This document shows positions 26,189-33,612 of a stretch of DNA of 64,000 nt, one piece after another (the stretch's first letter is position 1; the number at the start of each line of letters is the position of its first letter). The DNA is from Porticoccaceae bacterium (GTDB lineage: Bacteria > Pseudomonadota > Gammaproteobacteria > Pseudomonadales > Porticoccaceae), in contig BPKH01000004.1 of NCBI GenBank assembly GCA_026005035.1, positions 62,001-126,000 on the forward strand. The letters are read 5' to 3'. A model generated the notes under the pieces. The model had not been told where the DNA came from. It saw only the letters and a program-made list of their open reading frames with translations, and did not search any database. A program made the position numbers and the translations under genes.

Positions 26189-27174
26189 AAGAGCCCTCCG
26201 GCCCCCTTGTGGCGCATCCACCCCGGCGGCGACCGGCACCGGGCGAAAAACTGCGCGGTGCGGCCAAGGTCGAGAAGATTCCGGTCAAGGTGGTGCCGGC
26301 CGAAGAGGTGCCGCGCAAGCCCTCCTGGCTGCGCGTGCGGCTCGGCGCCTCCTCTGCCCGGGTGGCGGAGATCAAGCGCATCCTGCGGGCCCATCGCCTG
26401 GCCACGGTGTGCGAGGAGGCCTCCTGCCCCAATCTCCCCGAATGTTTCGGCGGGGGCACCGCCACCTTCATGATCATGGGCGAAATCTGTACCCGCCGCT
26501 GCCCCTTTTGCGACGTGGGCCACGGCAAGCCACTGCCCCTGGACCCCGAAGAGCCCCGCCACCTGGCCCAGGCCATCGCCGAACTCGGCCTGCGCTATGT
26601 GGTGATCACCTCGGTGGACCGCGACGACCTGCGGGACGGCGGTGCGGCGCATTTTGCCGCCTGCATCCGCGAGGCGCGGGCGCACTGCCCGGGCCTGGTG
26701 GTGGAAATTCTGGTGCCCGATTTTCGCGGTCGCCTGGAGGTGGCCTTGGAGGCGCTCGCCGGCGCGCCGCCGGACGTCTTCAACCACAATTTGGAGACGG
26801 TGCCGAGGCTCTACAAACAGGTCCGCCCCGGCGCCAACTACCGCTGGTCGCTGCGCCTCCTCAAGGCCTTCAAGGAGCGCCATCCCGACATCCCCACGAA
26901 GTCGGGGCTGATGGTGGGGCTCGGGGAGACCAAGGAAGAACTCTACGCGGTGTTCGAGGATCTGCGCGAACACGGGGTCGAGATGCTCACCGTGGGCCAA
27001 TATCTCGCGCCCTCCCGCGACCACCTGCCGGTGGCGCGCTACGTGCACCCGGACGAGTTCGCCGAATACGCGGAGCGGGCGCGGGCGCTGGGTTTCCGCC
27101 AGGTGGCCTCGGGACCCTTGGTGCGCTCCTCCTACCACGCCGACCGCCAGGCCCGGGGCGAGGAGGTGAAGTGA
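26185..27174 (+). CDS. lipA: Lipoyl synthase
   Basis: LipA inserts two sulfurs into the octanoyl chain using radical SAM chemistry and an auxiliary iron-sulfur cluster. The 329-residue product has both cysteine sets: [12 protein letters not shown] for the auxiliary cluster and CTRRCPFC for the radical SAM cluster. [19 protein letters not shown] and [14 protein letters not shown] are further family markers. The ATG overlaps the lipB stop by four bases. Confidence 0.98.
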   Translation: MKEPSGPLVAHPPRRRPAPGEKLRGAAKVEKIPVKVVPAEEVPRKPSWLRVRLGASSARVAEIKRILRAHRLATVCEEASCPNLPECFGGGTATFMIMGEICTRRCPFCDVGHGKPLPLDPEEPRHLAQAIAELGLRYVVITSVDRDDLRDGGAAHFAACIREARAHCPGLVVEILVPDFRGRLEVALEALAGAPPDVFNHNLETVPRLYKQVRPGANYRWSLRLLKAFKERHPDIPTKSGLMVGLGETKEELYAVFEDLREHGVEMLTVGQYLAPSRDHLPVARYVHPDEFAEYAERARALGFRQVASGPLVRSSYHADRQARGEEVK

Positions 27175-27482
27175 GCGATCCCACCCTCGAGATCGAAGCG
27201 GCTGTCTTCCGCCGCCTCCTTCGCCACCTGGCGGAGCGGCCCGAGGTGCAGAACATCGAGCTCATGCTCCTCGCCGATTTTTGCCGCAATTGCCTCGCCC
27301 GTTGGTACGCCGAGGAGGCCCGCGCCCGCGGCCTCGATCTCGACGAAGAGCGCGCCCGCGAGATCGTCTACGGCATGCCCTATGGGGAGTGGAAAAGGCG
27401 CCACCAGTGGGAGGCCACCCCCGAGCAGCTCGCCGCCCTGGAAGCGCGCAAGAGTCGGCGAGCGGCGGCCGATCCCGACTAG
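27171..27482 (+). CDS. DUF1244 family protein
   Basis: The 103-residue product starts at a GTG overlapping the lipA stop, with a strong AGGAGG upstream. It carries the DUF1244 core [20 protein letters not shown] followed by [16 protein letters not shown]. The family is small, soluble and uncharacterised; the CRNC cysteine pair could bind a metal, but that is inference. It ends convergently against the molybdoenzyme gene with a four-base overlap of stops. Confidence 0.88.
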   Translation: MSDPTLEIEAAVFRRLLRHLAERPEVQNIELMLLADFCRNCLARWYAEEARARGLDLDEERAREIVYGMPYGEWKRRHQWEATPEQLAALEARKSRRAAADPD

Positions 27483-29512
27483 GGGTGCGGCACCACCTCC
27501 ACCGCCAGCCCCGAATAGCGGGCCATGCCCGTGACCGCATCGGCCAGGGCGTCGTCGGTGAGGTGGTTGACGTTGGCCGCCTCGAAGCCGTGGGGCACCG
27601 AGACCACGCCCGGGCGGATCCCGTCGTCGACGCGCGCCAGGGCGCGGACGGCACCCCGCGGCGAGCGCACCTCCACTGGAGCGCCGTCGGCGATGCCGCG
27701 CGCGGCGGCATCCCGGGGATGGATCAACACCTCCGGGCGGTCGCCCAGGAAGGTCAGCTGGGCGTTCACGTGGCGCTGTTGTCGGCGGGGAATGAGGGCC
27801 AGGGGCGGCGGCCCCCCGGCTTCCCGGACGCGGAGCGCCTCCAGTTGGGCCACCAGTTGGGCGGGTGCCAGCCGCCAGCCCCCGAGGCGCGCCAGATGGC
27901 GTTCCACCCAGGGGGCGGGCAGGATCCGCGGCGCCTCCACGTATCCGCGGGCGCGCAGCTCGGCGAGGGCGGTGGGTTGCACTCCGGCGAGCCGCGCCAG
28001 GGCCTCCTCCGCCGCACCGGGGGCGCGGTCGTCCGCGGGCAGCCCCGGAGGTAATTCGCCACCCAGGCGGCGAATGAGCTCGGCGAGGATCCACCAGGCG
28101 GCGCGGCGCTCCCCCACGGGCCGCACCACCGCCGGGGTGTACTGGGCGCAGACCTTCGGGCTCAGCATGTCCCAGCAGCTCAGGTCGGGCCGCTCCAACT
28201 GATCCCAGGTGGGCAGCAGGTGGGTGGAGAGGCGGGTGGTGGCGTTGGGAAGGATCTCCAGGGTCGCCAGCACTTCCAGCTTGCGCAGGGCCGGTTCCAG
28301 GGCGGTGGCGTCGGGAAAGGCGGTGAGCAGGTTGCCGCCCAGGTTGAGGAAGGCGCGAATGTTGCCCGCCTCGATCTCGTCGGCCAGGGCTGCTCCCGGC
28401 CACTCGCCGAGAAAGCCCGGCAGCTCCGGCCGGCTGGGTGGGCCGGGCCCGAACAGGGCTTCGGGGGGGAGGATGGGCAGTTCCCCCTGGTCCAGCGGGC
28501 GCAGCAGACCGGGATGAAACCAGTAGCCGCCCGGGCGGTTGAGGGAGTCGGTGACCGCCATGAGCGCCCAGGCCAGCCACTGGGTGACGTTGGCGCTCTC
28601 CGCCATGGTCACGCCGGTGCCGGTCTCCACGGCCAGGCGGCCGGCGCGACGGACGTCCGCCAAAAGCGCCGCCAAATCCGCTTCGGGCACTCCGGCGACG
28701 GCCGCCGCCCGCCTGCGGTCGTAGGGGGCGACGGCCTGGGCGAGCGCCTCCCGTTGGCCGCGTGCCAGGTCGGGGGAGTCGGCGCCCTCTGCCAAGAGCG
28801 CGCGCACCAGGTAGGCGAACACCGCGTAGTCGCTGCCCGGTCGCAGTCGCAGGTGGCCGGTGGCGAAGCGGGCGGTCTCGGTGACACGGGGGTCGAGCAC
28901 CCACACCGCTCCCCGCCGCGCCACCGCCTGGATGGTTTTGGAGGGGGGCAGGGGCAGGGCGACGGCGTGGCCGTGGGAGACCACCGGGTTGATGCCCGCG
29001 TAGATCACCAGGCGGGCCTCCTCGTAGTCGGGCCGGCCGCTCAGGCCCGGAAAGCCGCCCATCAGTCCGGCCACCAGCGCCTTGGCGGTGCCGTCGATGG
29101 TCAGGGGGCTGAATTTGGCCGGGGTGCCTAGCGTGCTGCGGAGTCGTTCGCACAGTGGATAGCCCGCGGCGTCCATGCCGAGGCCACTGCCGAAATAGAT
29201 GCCCACCGCGGCGGGACCGTGGCGCTCGACGATGCGGCGCAGCTTTTCCGCCAGGTCGTCGAGGCATGCCTCTGCGGAAACGGCCGTCCAGCCACCTTCC
29301 CGCCGCAGGAAAAACTTTTCCAAGCGCTCGGGGTGATGGTGGAGCCGCGGTAGGGCCCGGCCCTTGGGGCAGGTGTAACCGCGCGACAGGGGGTGCTCGC
29401 GATCGCCCACCACCCGCACCACCCGTTCCCCCTGCACCTCCGCCAGGATCCCGCACTGGGCGGTGCAGATCCGACAAAAGCTGCGCACCACCCGGGTCGC
29501 TTCCTCCGCCAC
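27479..29512 (-). CDS. Molybdopterin oxidoreductase of unknown substrate
   Basis: The 677-residue product belongs to the DMSO reductase superfamily. Cys13, Cys16, Cys20 and Cys48 form an N-terminal 4Fe-4S motif (CRICTAQC, then CPKG). No twin-arginine signal is present, so it is cytoplasmic. By rough alignment the molybdenum-ligand position corresponds to Asp140 (PLTIDGTAK), not the Cys or selenocysteine of NapA and formate dehydrogenases. The C-terminal cofactor-binding domain ends PGVVSVPHGFEAANVNHLTD. It starts at a GTG with GAGAGGAC upstream, 36 bases after amtB on the same strand, so the two are likely co-transcribed. The nitrogen context suggests, but does not prove, a role in nitrogen assimilation. 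Confidence 0.85.
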   Translation of the reverse strand: MAEEATRVVRSFCRICTAQCGILAEVQGERVVRVVGDREHPLSRGYTCPKGRALPRLHHHPERLEKFFLRREGGWTAVSAEACLDDLAEKLRRIVERHGPAAVGIYFGSGLGMDAAGYPLCERLRSTLGTPAKFSPLTIDGTAKALVAGLMGGFPGLSGRPDYEEARLVIYAGINPVVSHGHAVALPLPPSKTIQAVARRGAVWVLDPRVTETARFATGHLRLRPGSDYAVFAYLVRALLAEGADSPDLARGQREALAQAVAPYDRRRAAAVAGVPEADLAALLADVRRAGRLAVETGTGVTMAESANVTQWLAWALMAVTDSLNRPGGYWFHPGLLRPLDQGELPILPPEALFGPGPPSRPELPGFLGEWPGAALADEIEAGNIRAFLNLGGNLLTAFPDATALEPALRKLEVLATLEILPNATTRLSTHLLPTWDQLERPDLSCWDMLSPKVCAQYTPAVVRPVGERRAAWWILAELIRRLGGELPPGLPADDRAPGAAEEALARLAGVQPTALAELRARGYVEAPRILPAPWVERHLARLGGWRLAPAQLVAQLEALRVREAGGPPPLALIPRRQQRHVNAQLTFLGDRPEVLIHPRDAAARGIADGAPVEVRSPRGAVRALARVDDGIRPGVVSVPHGFEAANVNHLTDDALADAVTGMARYSGLAVEVVPHP

Positions 29513-29548
29513 TTTGTCCGTCCTCTCGCCGACGTTCGCACCGTCTCC

Positions 29549-30844
29549 TCAGAGATCGTAGCCCCGTTCGTCGTGGAGCGCGATATCCAGGCCCTGGGTC
29601 TCCTCTTCGGGGCTCACCCGCAGGCCGAAGGCCGCGTCCACCGCCTTGAGCAACAAGTAGGTGACCGCCCCGGTGTACAAGGCGGCGGTGGCGATCCCGA
29701 AGAGCTGTACTGCCACCTGGGAGCCCATCGCCTGCCCCTGGGCGTAGCCCTGGCCGGAGAAGAGCCCGAGGGCGTCGGAGGCGAAGACCCCGGCGAGCAG
29801 GGTGCCGAGCATCCCCCCTACGCCGTGCACCGGAAACACGTCGAGAGAATCGTCGACGCGGAAGCGCCGCTTCAGGATCCAGGTGGCGTAGTAGCAGACC
29901 ACGCCCGCCGCCAAGCCGATGACCAGGGCGCCGCCCGGTCCCACGTAGCCGGACGCGGGGGTGATGGTGCCGAGACCCGCCACCATGCCGGTCGCGATGC
30001 CGAGCACCGAGGGCTTGCCGTGGCGCAGCCACTCCATGGCCATCCAGGCGAGGGAGCCGGCGGCGGCGGAGATGTGGGTGACGAGCAGCGCCATGCCCGC
30101 GTCGCCGTTGGCTGCGAGGGCGGAGCCGGCGTTGAAGCCGAACCAGCCCACCCACAGCATGCCGGCGCCACAGACGGTCATGGTCAGGTTGTGGGGCGGC
30201 ATCGCCTGGTGGGGGAAGCCGCGCCGCGGTCCGATCACCAGGGCCGCCACCAGTGCGGCGACGCCGGCGGTGATGTGGACCACCACGCCCCCGGCGAAAT
30301 CCAGAAGGCCGAGGCGGGCGAGGAAGCCCCCGCCCCAGACCCAGTGCGCCACGGGGGTGTAGACCGCGAGGGACCACAGCACGCTGAAGGCGAGCACCGC
30401 CGAAAAGCGCGCCCGTTCGGCGAAGCCGCCGACGATCAGCGCCGGGGTGATGATGGCGAAGGTCATCTGGAACATGGCGAACACCGACTCGGGCAGGGTG
30501 CCCGTCTGGGCGCGCTCGCCGAGGCCTGCGAAGAGGGCTCGCGACAGATCGCCCAGGAAGGCGTTGCCCTCGCCGAAGGCCAGGCTGTAGCCGATCGCCA
30601 GCCACAAAATCGAGACCGCGCAGGCGATGGCGAAACACTGCATGAGCACCGACAAGACGTTTTTGGCGCGCACCAGGCCGCCGTAGAACAGGGAAAGGCC
30701 CGGCAGGGTCATGAAGAGCACCAGTGCGGTGGCGGTGAGGAGCCAGGCGGTGTCCCCGGAATCGGGCTCGCCCGCCAGGGCGAGGGAGGGAGAGAGGCCG
30801 AGAAGCAGCATCGGCCCCCAGAATTGGCGCTTGTGAAGTCCCAT
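29549..30844 (-). CDS. amtB: Ammonium transporter
   Basis: AmtB conducts ammonia across the inner membrane. The 431-residue product has a signal-like first segment ending ALAGEP and eleven further hydrophobic segments. The pore twin histidines are in VVVHITAG and FPVHGVGGMLGT, and GLSLFYGGLVRAKNVLS and ALIVGGFAERARF are family signatures. I use the ATG at 30844 because GAGGACG precedes it. No glnK (PII) gene is adjacent, which is unusual. A sigma-54-like promoter lies upstream. Confidence 0.96.
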   Translation of the reverse strand: MGLHKRQFWGPMLLLGLSPSLALAGEPDSGDTAWLLTATALVLFMTLPGLSLFYGGLVRAKNVLSVLMQCFAIACAVSILWLAIGYSLAFGEGNAFLGDLSRALFAGLGERAQTGTLPESVFAMFQMTFAIITPALIVGGFAERARFSAVLAFSVLWSLAVYTPVAHWVWGGGFLARLGLLDFAGGVVVHITAGVAALVAALVIGPRRGFPHQAMPPHNLTMTVCGAGMLWVGWFGFNAGSALAANGDAGMALLVTHISAAAGSLAWMAMEWLRHGKPSVLGIATGMVAGLGTITPASGYVGPGGALVIGLAAGVVCYYATWILKRRFRVDDSLDVFPVHGVGGMLGTLLAGVFASDALGLFSGQGYAQGQAMGSQVAVQLFGIATAALYTGAVTYLLLKAVDAAFGLRVSPEEETQGLDIALHDERGYDL

Positions 30845-30866
30845 GGTTCGTCCTCTGTCTCGGGTT

Positions 30867-30883
30867 TGCACCATCGTCGTGCA
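30867..30883. promoter_or_regulatory. NtrC-like dyad in the amtB leader
   Basis: TGCACCA-TCG-TCGTGCA is a 17-bp inverted repeat with six of seven positions symmetric, close to the NtrC consensus TGCACCA-N3-TGGTGCA. It is centred 31 bases upstream of the amtB ATG, downstream of the proposed sigma-54 start. Confidence 0.4.
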
Positions 30884-30932
30884 CGACTTCCCCCGTGCCC
30901 CGGGAAGCGTGCACTTTTTCGGTTCTTTTGTG

Positions 30933-30959
30933 GTCCGCGCACCATTCTGGAGCGCGGAC
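30933..30959. promoter_or_regulatory. Near-perfect 27-bp palindrome, NtrC-like
   Basis: Arms GTCCGCGCACCA and TGGAGCGCGGAC around a TTC centre match at 11 of 12 positions, and the core GCACCA-N3-TGGAGC resembles an NtrC site. Its centre is 71 bp, about seven helical turns, from the other dyad. It could alternatively be a transcript hairpin. Confidence 0.4.
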
Positions 30960-30972
30960 TGATCCGTTATTG

Positions 30973-30988
30973 AGCAAAAAACGTGCCC
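30973..30988 (-). promoter_or_regulatory. Sigma-54-type promoter for amtB operon
   Basis: On the minus strand the sequence reads GGGCAC-GTTTT-TTGCT, matching the -24/-12 consensus TGGCAC-N5-TTGCW at all but the first base, with correct spacing. It points toward amtB, with a predicted start near 30962 and a leader of about 118 bases. Confidence 0.6.
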
Positions 30989-31077
30989 AATGGTGAGGCC
31001 CCGCTCTTTCGCGTTCCGGCGCCTTGCTTTATCGTTGCGCCACCGCGCCTCGCCGGCGCCCCTTGCGGAGCAACACC

Positions 31078-31347
31078 GTGGAAGAACGACAACTGCGCGA
31101 GGAGCTCGCTCGCCTCCACGAGCGACTCGAACAGCTCCTCCGCCATGAGCCCGAGGAGCGCGACCTGTTGAGTCGCCTCATGACCGATCTGGTGCGCCTC
31201 GCCCAGGGCGAGGCGGTTGGTCCCGAGACGGCGCAGTCCCTGCGCGCCCAGGTGGCCGAGAAGGTGCTCGAGTTCGAGGACCGCCACCCGCGTCTCGCCG
31301 GTCTCTTGCGCGAGCTCGCCGATGCCCTGGGGCGGGTGGGGGTCTAG
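31078..31347 (+). CDS. DUF4404 family protein
   Basis: The 89-residue product is predicted to be almost all alpha-helical, with heptad-like leucines (QLREELARLHERLEQLL) and the family ending FEDRHPRLAGLLRELADALG. It resembles DUF4404, a small family of unknown role. The GTG at 31078 is preceded by GCGGAG at a good distance. It is divergent from amtB, with about 230 bases between the two starts, and overlaps the next gene. Confidence 0.75.
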   Translation: MEERQLREELARLHERLEQLLRHEPEERDLLSRLMTDLVRLAQGEAVGPETAQSLRAQVAEKVLEFEDRHPRLAGLLRELADALGRVGV

Positions 31348-31945
31348 GGCGGGAGCCCTACTGGCGCTGGCCTACGCGGTGGCCGGCTGCGCCTGGCCGG
31401 GGCGGTCCGAGGCTCCCGCCGCCGTGGGCTGGCGGTGCGTCGCCGACGGCGCCGGCGGCCGCATCTGCGAGAGGCGGCGGCTGCGCGGCGGCGTGCCCGC
31501 CGACGACGAGGTGCGCGACGCCTTCCGCCTGCCGGCCGAGGCGGCCAGCCCGCAACCGTCCCCGGCGGCTGCCGCGCGGCCGTCGGCCCTCCAGGAGGTT
31601 CGCCCCGTCCCACCTGCCGCCCTGGAGGTGGCGGGCGAACCGGCGGAGGGCGCGCCGCCGCGCCCTCCAGTGCCCGGCCCCTACACCCTGCAGCTGGGGG
31701 TGGGGCGGGACACCGCCGCCTGCGCCCGCCTGGCGGGCGCCCACTCGGGCCTCGAGGGCGTTCGCGTGCACTGGGTCCAGGGTTCGGCGGGGTCGGTGTG
31801 CCTGGTCACCTGGGGAGCGTTCCCTGGTCTCGCCGAGGCGGCGGCCGCGGCCTCCCGCCTCGCCCGCGAAGCGCCGCAACTCGCTCCGCTGCCGCGCAGT
31901 CTGGCGGAGGTCGCCGACTTGGCGGCCGGCGCTCCCGCTCCCTAG
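31322..31945 (+). CDS. Lipoprotein with SPOR-like C-terminus
   Basis: The 207-residue product starts at an ATG overlapping the DUF4404 gene by 26 bases. It has a short lipoprotein signal with lipobox AVAGC, an Ala/Pro-rich linker (about residues 70-120), and a C-terminal domain (GPYTLQLGVGRDTAACARLA, then VCLVTWGAFPGLAEAAAAA) of SPOR-like pattern, which suggests weak peptidoglycan binding. The N-terminus of the mature form contains WRCVADGAGGRICER, a pattern I have not matched to a family. Confidence 0.65.
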   Translation: MPWGGWGSRAGALLALAYAVAGCAWPGRSEAPAAVGWRCVADGAGGRICERRRLRGGVPADDEVRDAFRLPAEAASPQPSPAAAARPSALQEVRPVPPAALEVAGEPAEGAPPRPPVPGPYTLQLGVGRDTAACARLAGAHSGLEGVRVHWVQGSAGSVCLVTWGAFPGLAEAAAAASRLAREAPQLAPLPRSLAEVADLAAGAPAP

Positions 31946-32838
31946 GAGGTCGCCAGGGTTTCGCTGAGGAGCCAGCCGGCCAGGGCGCAGGCGGCGAGAA
32001 AGCCCGCGGCGTAGAGGGCGGCGCGGCGCCGATAGGCGCCGGCGAGGGCCACTTGGGGGCGGTCTCCAATCAGATAGGGCAGGTCGTGGGGCGGCTTGCG
32101 GACCCGGTGCTCCGGGACATGCGGCCCCGCCGCGCCGAGGCGGGCTCTGCGGGCTGCGCGCCGGGCGGCGGCGCGCGCTTCCTCCCACTCGGCGGCGTCG
32201 ATGCGGCCGTCGCGGTTCCGGTCGAAGCGGGCGAGGAGTGTCGGTTGATCGGTCTTCCAGCGGCGCAGGAGCCGGGCGGCCAGCTGGTCGATCGCCAAGG
32301 TGCGCTCGCCGTCCTCGGTGACGAAGTGGCCCAGGACGTAGAGCGGCTCCCCCTCCATCAGCCGCCACTCCGTGTAGCGGTAGCGACCCCGTTCGAGCCG
32401 GGGCCACAGGCGGGCCAGTCCGCGGCGCGGGCGGGCGAGGCGGGCCGTGGGCGGCAGGGGTTCAGACCCATACCAGACCTGCTGGGCGCGACAGCTCACC
32501 TCAGCGCCGCGGGGGTCGATCCGCGCCACCCCGGTGCCGTCGTCGAGGTAGAAGGGGAGTTCGCTTTGCACCTCTTCCAGGGTGCGCCAGCGGGCCTGCC
32601 GGTGGCCGCCTTGGAAGCGCTCGATCCGGTAGCGCCACCAGAGACAGGGTAGACCCGACAGCGGCGCGGTGTGGGTGGTGCCGCGGCCGGTGGCGATCCC
32701 CTCCAACTCCACGTAGCCTTGGCTCGCCGAGCGCACGCGGCTTTTCGGCGTGTCCTCGATCAGCCGCGCCCGGTGGAGGGCGACCAGGGCTCGCCAAAGA
32801 CTCAAAAGGCCCGCCGCGGCCACCGCGGCGAGGAGCAT
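31942..32838 (-). CDS. GIDE-domain membrane protein with EF-hand
   Basis: The 298-residue product has an N-terminal membrane helix (MLLAAVAAAGLLSLWRAL), a large GIDE-type domain (SQGYVELEGIATGRGTTHTA, PCLWWRYRIER, FYLDDGTGVARIDPRGAEV), and a C-terminal membrane helix near residues 276-293. GIDE domains resemble part of the mitochondrial E3 ligase MULAN but lack its RING finger. Between the domain and the last helix, about residues 205-217, is a textbook EF-hand loop (DRNRDGRIDAAEW). It follows lemA on the same strand; LemA-GIDE pairing is common in bacteria. Its function is unknown. Confidence 0.75.
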   Translation of the reverse strand: MLLAAVAAAGLLSLWRALVALHRARLIEDTPKSRVRSASQGYVELEGIATGRGTTHTAPLSGLPCLWWRYRIERFQGGHRQARWRTLEEVQSELPFYLDDGTGVARIDPRGAEVSCRAQQVWYGSEPLPPTARLARPRRGLARLWPRLERGRYRYTEWRLMEGEPLYVLGHFVTEDGERTLAIDQLAARLLRRWKTDQPTLLARFDRNRDGRIDAAEWEEARAAARRAARRARLGAAGPHVPEHRVRKPPHDLPYLIGDRPQVALAGAYRRRAALYAAGFLAACALAGWLLSETLATS

Positions 32839-32894
32839 CCAAGCGTCCCCCTCGGTGGAGACCGCGAAGCGGGCGGGCAAGCCGGTGGCCCCCG

Positions 32895-33470
32895 TCAGCG
32901 GGCGAACAGGGTAGAGACGTCGGGATCCGCCGTCCGCTCGGCGCCGAACCGCAGCAGTTGCCTGGGCCCGAAGCCAAAGAGGCGGGCGACGAGCAGGTCG
33001 GGGAACTGCTCGATGCGCACGTTGTTGCGGTTGACCGCGTCGTTGTAAAGCTCCCGGCGGTCGGCGATGGCGTTCTCGAGCTCGCTGATGCGGGACGAGA
33101 GCTGCCGGAAGGTCTCGCTCGCCTTGAGTTCGGGATAGGCCTCGGCGAGGGCGAAGAGCCGTTCGAGCCCGCTGCGCAGGGCGTCCTCGGCCTTGCCGAG
33201 CTCCTCCACGTCGCCTGCCCGCCGCGCCGTCTCCACCGCCTGCCGGGCGCGGACGACGCGCTCCAGGGTCTCCTGTTCGTAGCGCATGTACTCGCGGCAG
33301 GTGTCCACCAACTTGGGGATTTCGTCGTGCCGTTGGGCGAGCAGCACGCCGATGTTGGCCCACGCCTGATCGACGCCGTGCTTGAGCGCCACGAGCCGGT
33401 TGTAGAGGAGGACCCCGTAGGCCGCGGCGAGCACCGCCGCTCCCGCGAGCACGAAGCTTCCCACCCCCAT
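32895..33470 (-). CDS. lemA: LemA family protein
   Basis: The 191-residue product has one N-terminal membrane helix (FVLAGAAVLAAAYGVLLYNR) and the long helical bundle of LemA: VDQAWANIGVLLAQRHDEIP at the start, ELENAIADRRELYNDAVNRN near the end. The tail FPDLLVARLFGFGPRQLLRF corresponds to the common FPxxLxAxxFGF motif. GGAGGAACC precedes the ATG. LemA proteins are membrane anchored with the body outside the cytoplasm; the role is unclear. Confidence 0.93.
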   Translation of the reverse strand: MGVGSFVLAGAAVLAAAYGVLLYNRLVALKHGVDQAWANIGVLLAQRHDEIPKLVDTCREYMRYEQETLERVVRARQAVETARRAGDVEELGKAEDALRSGLERLFALAEAYPELKASETFRQLSSRISELENAIADRRELYNDAVNRNNVRIEQFPDLLVARLFGFGPRQLLRFGAERTADPDVSTLFAR

Positions 33471-33612
33471 CTTGGTTCCTCCCTCACTACCTTCGCCGCG
33501 AGCATAGCCCGCTCGAGCCGCGCGCGCCAGGCCGGCGGCGTTGCGGCCCGGGGCGGGATGTGCCAAGCTTCGGCGCTTTTCCAACCGACCGACCGAGCCG
33601 CGCCCGCAAGCC

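Noticed and set aside
31024-31077. Upstream extension of the DUF4404 gene from a TTG
   Set aside because: The added residues are Arg/Pro-rich and untypical, and the GTG at 31078 has a better ribosome binding site.
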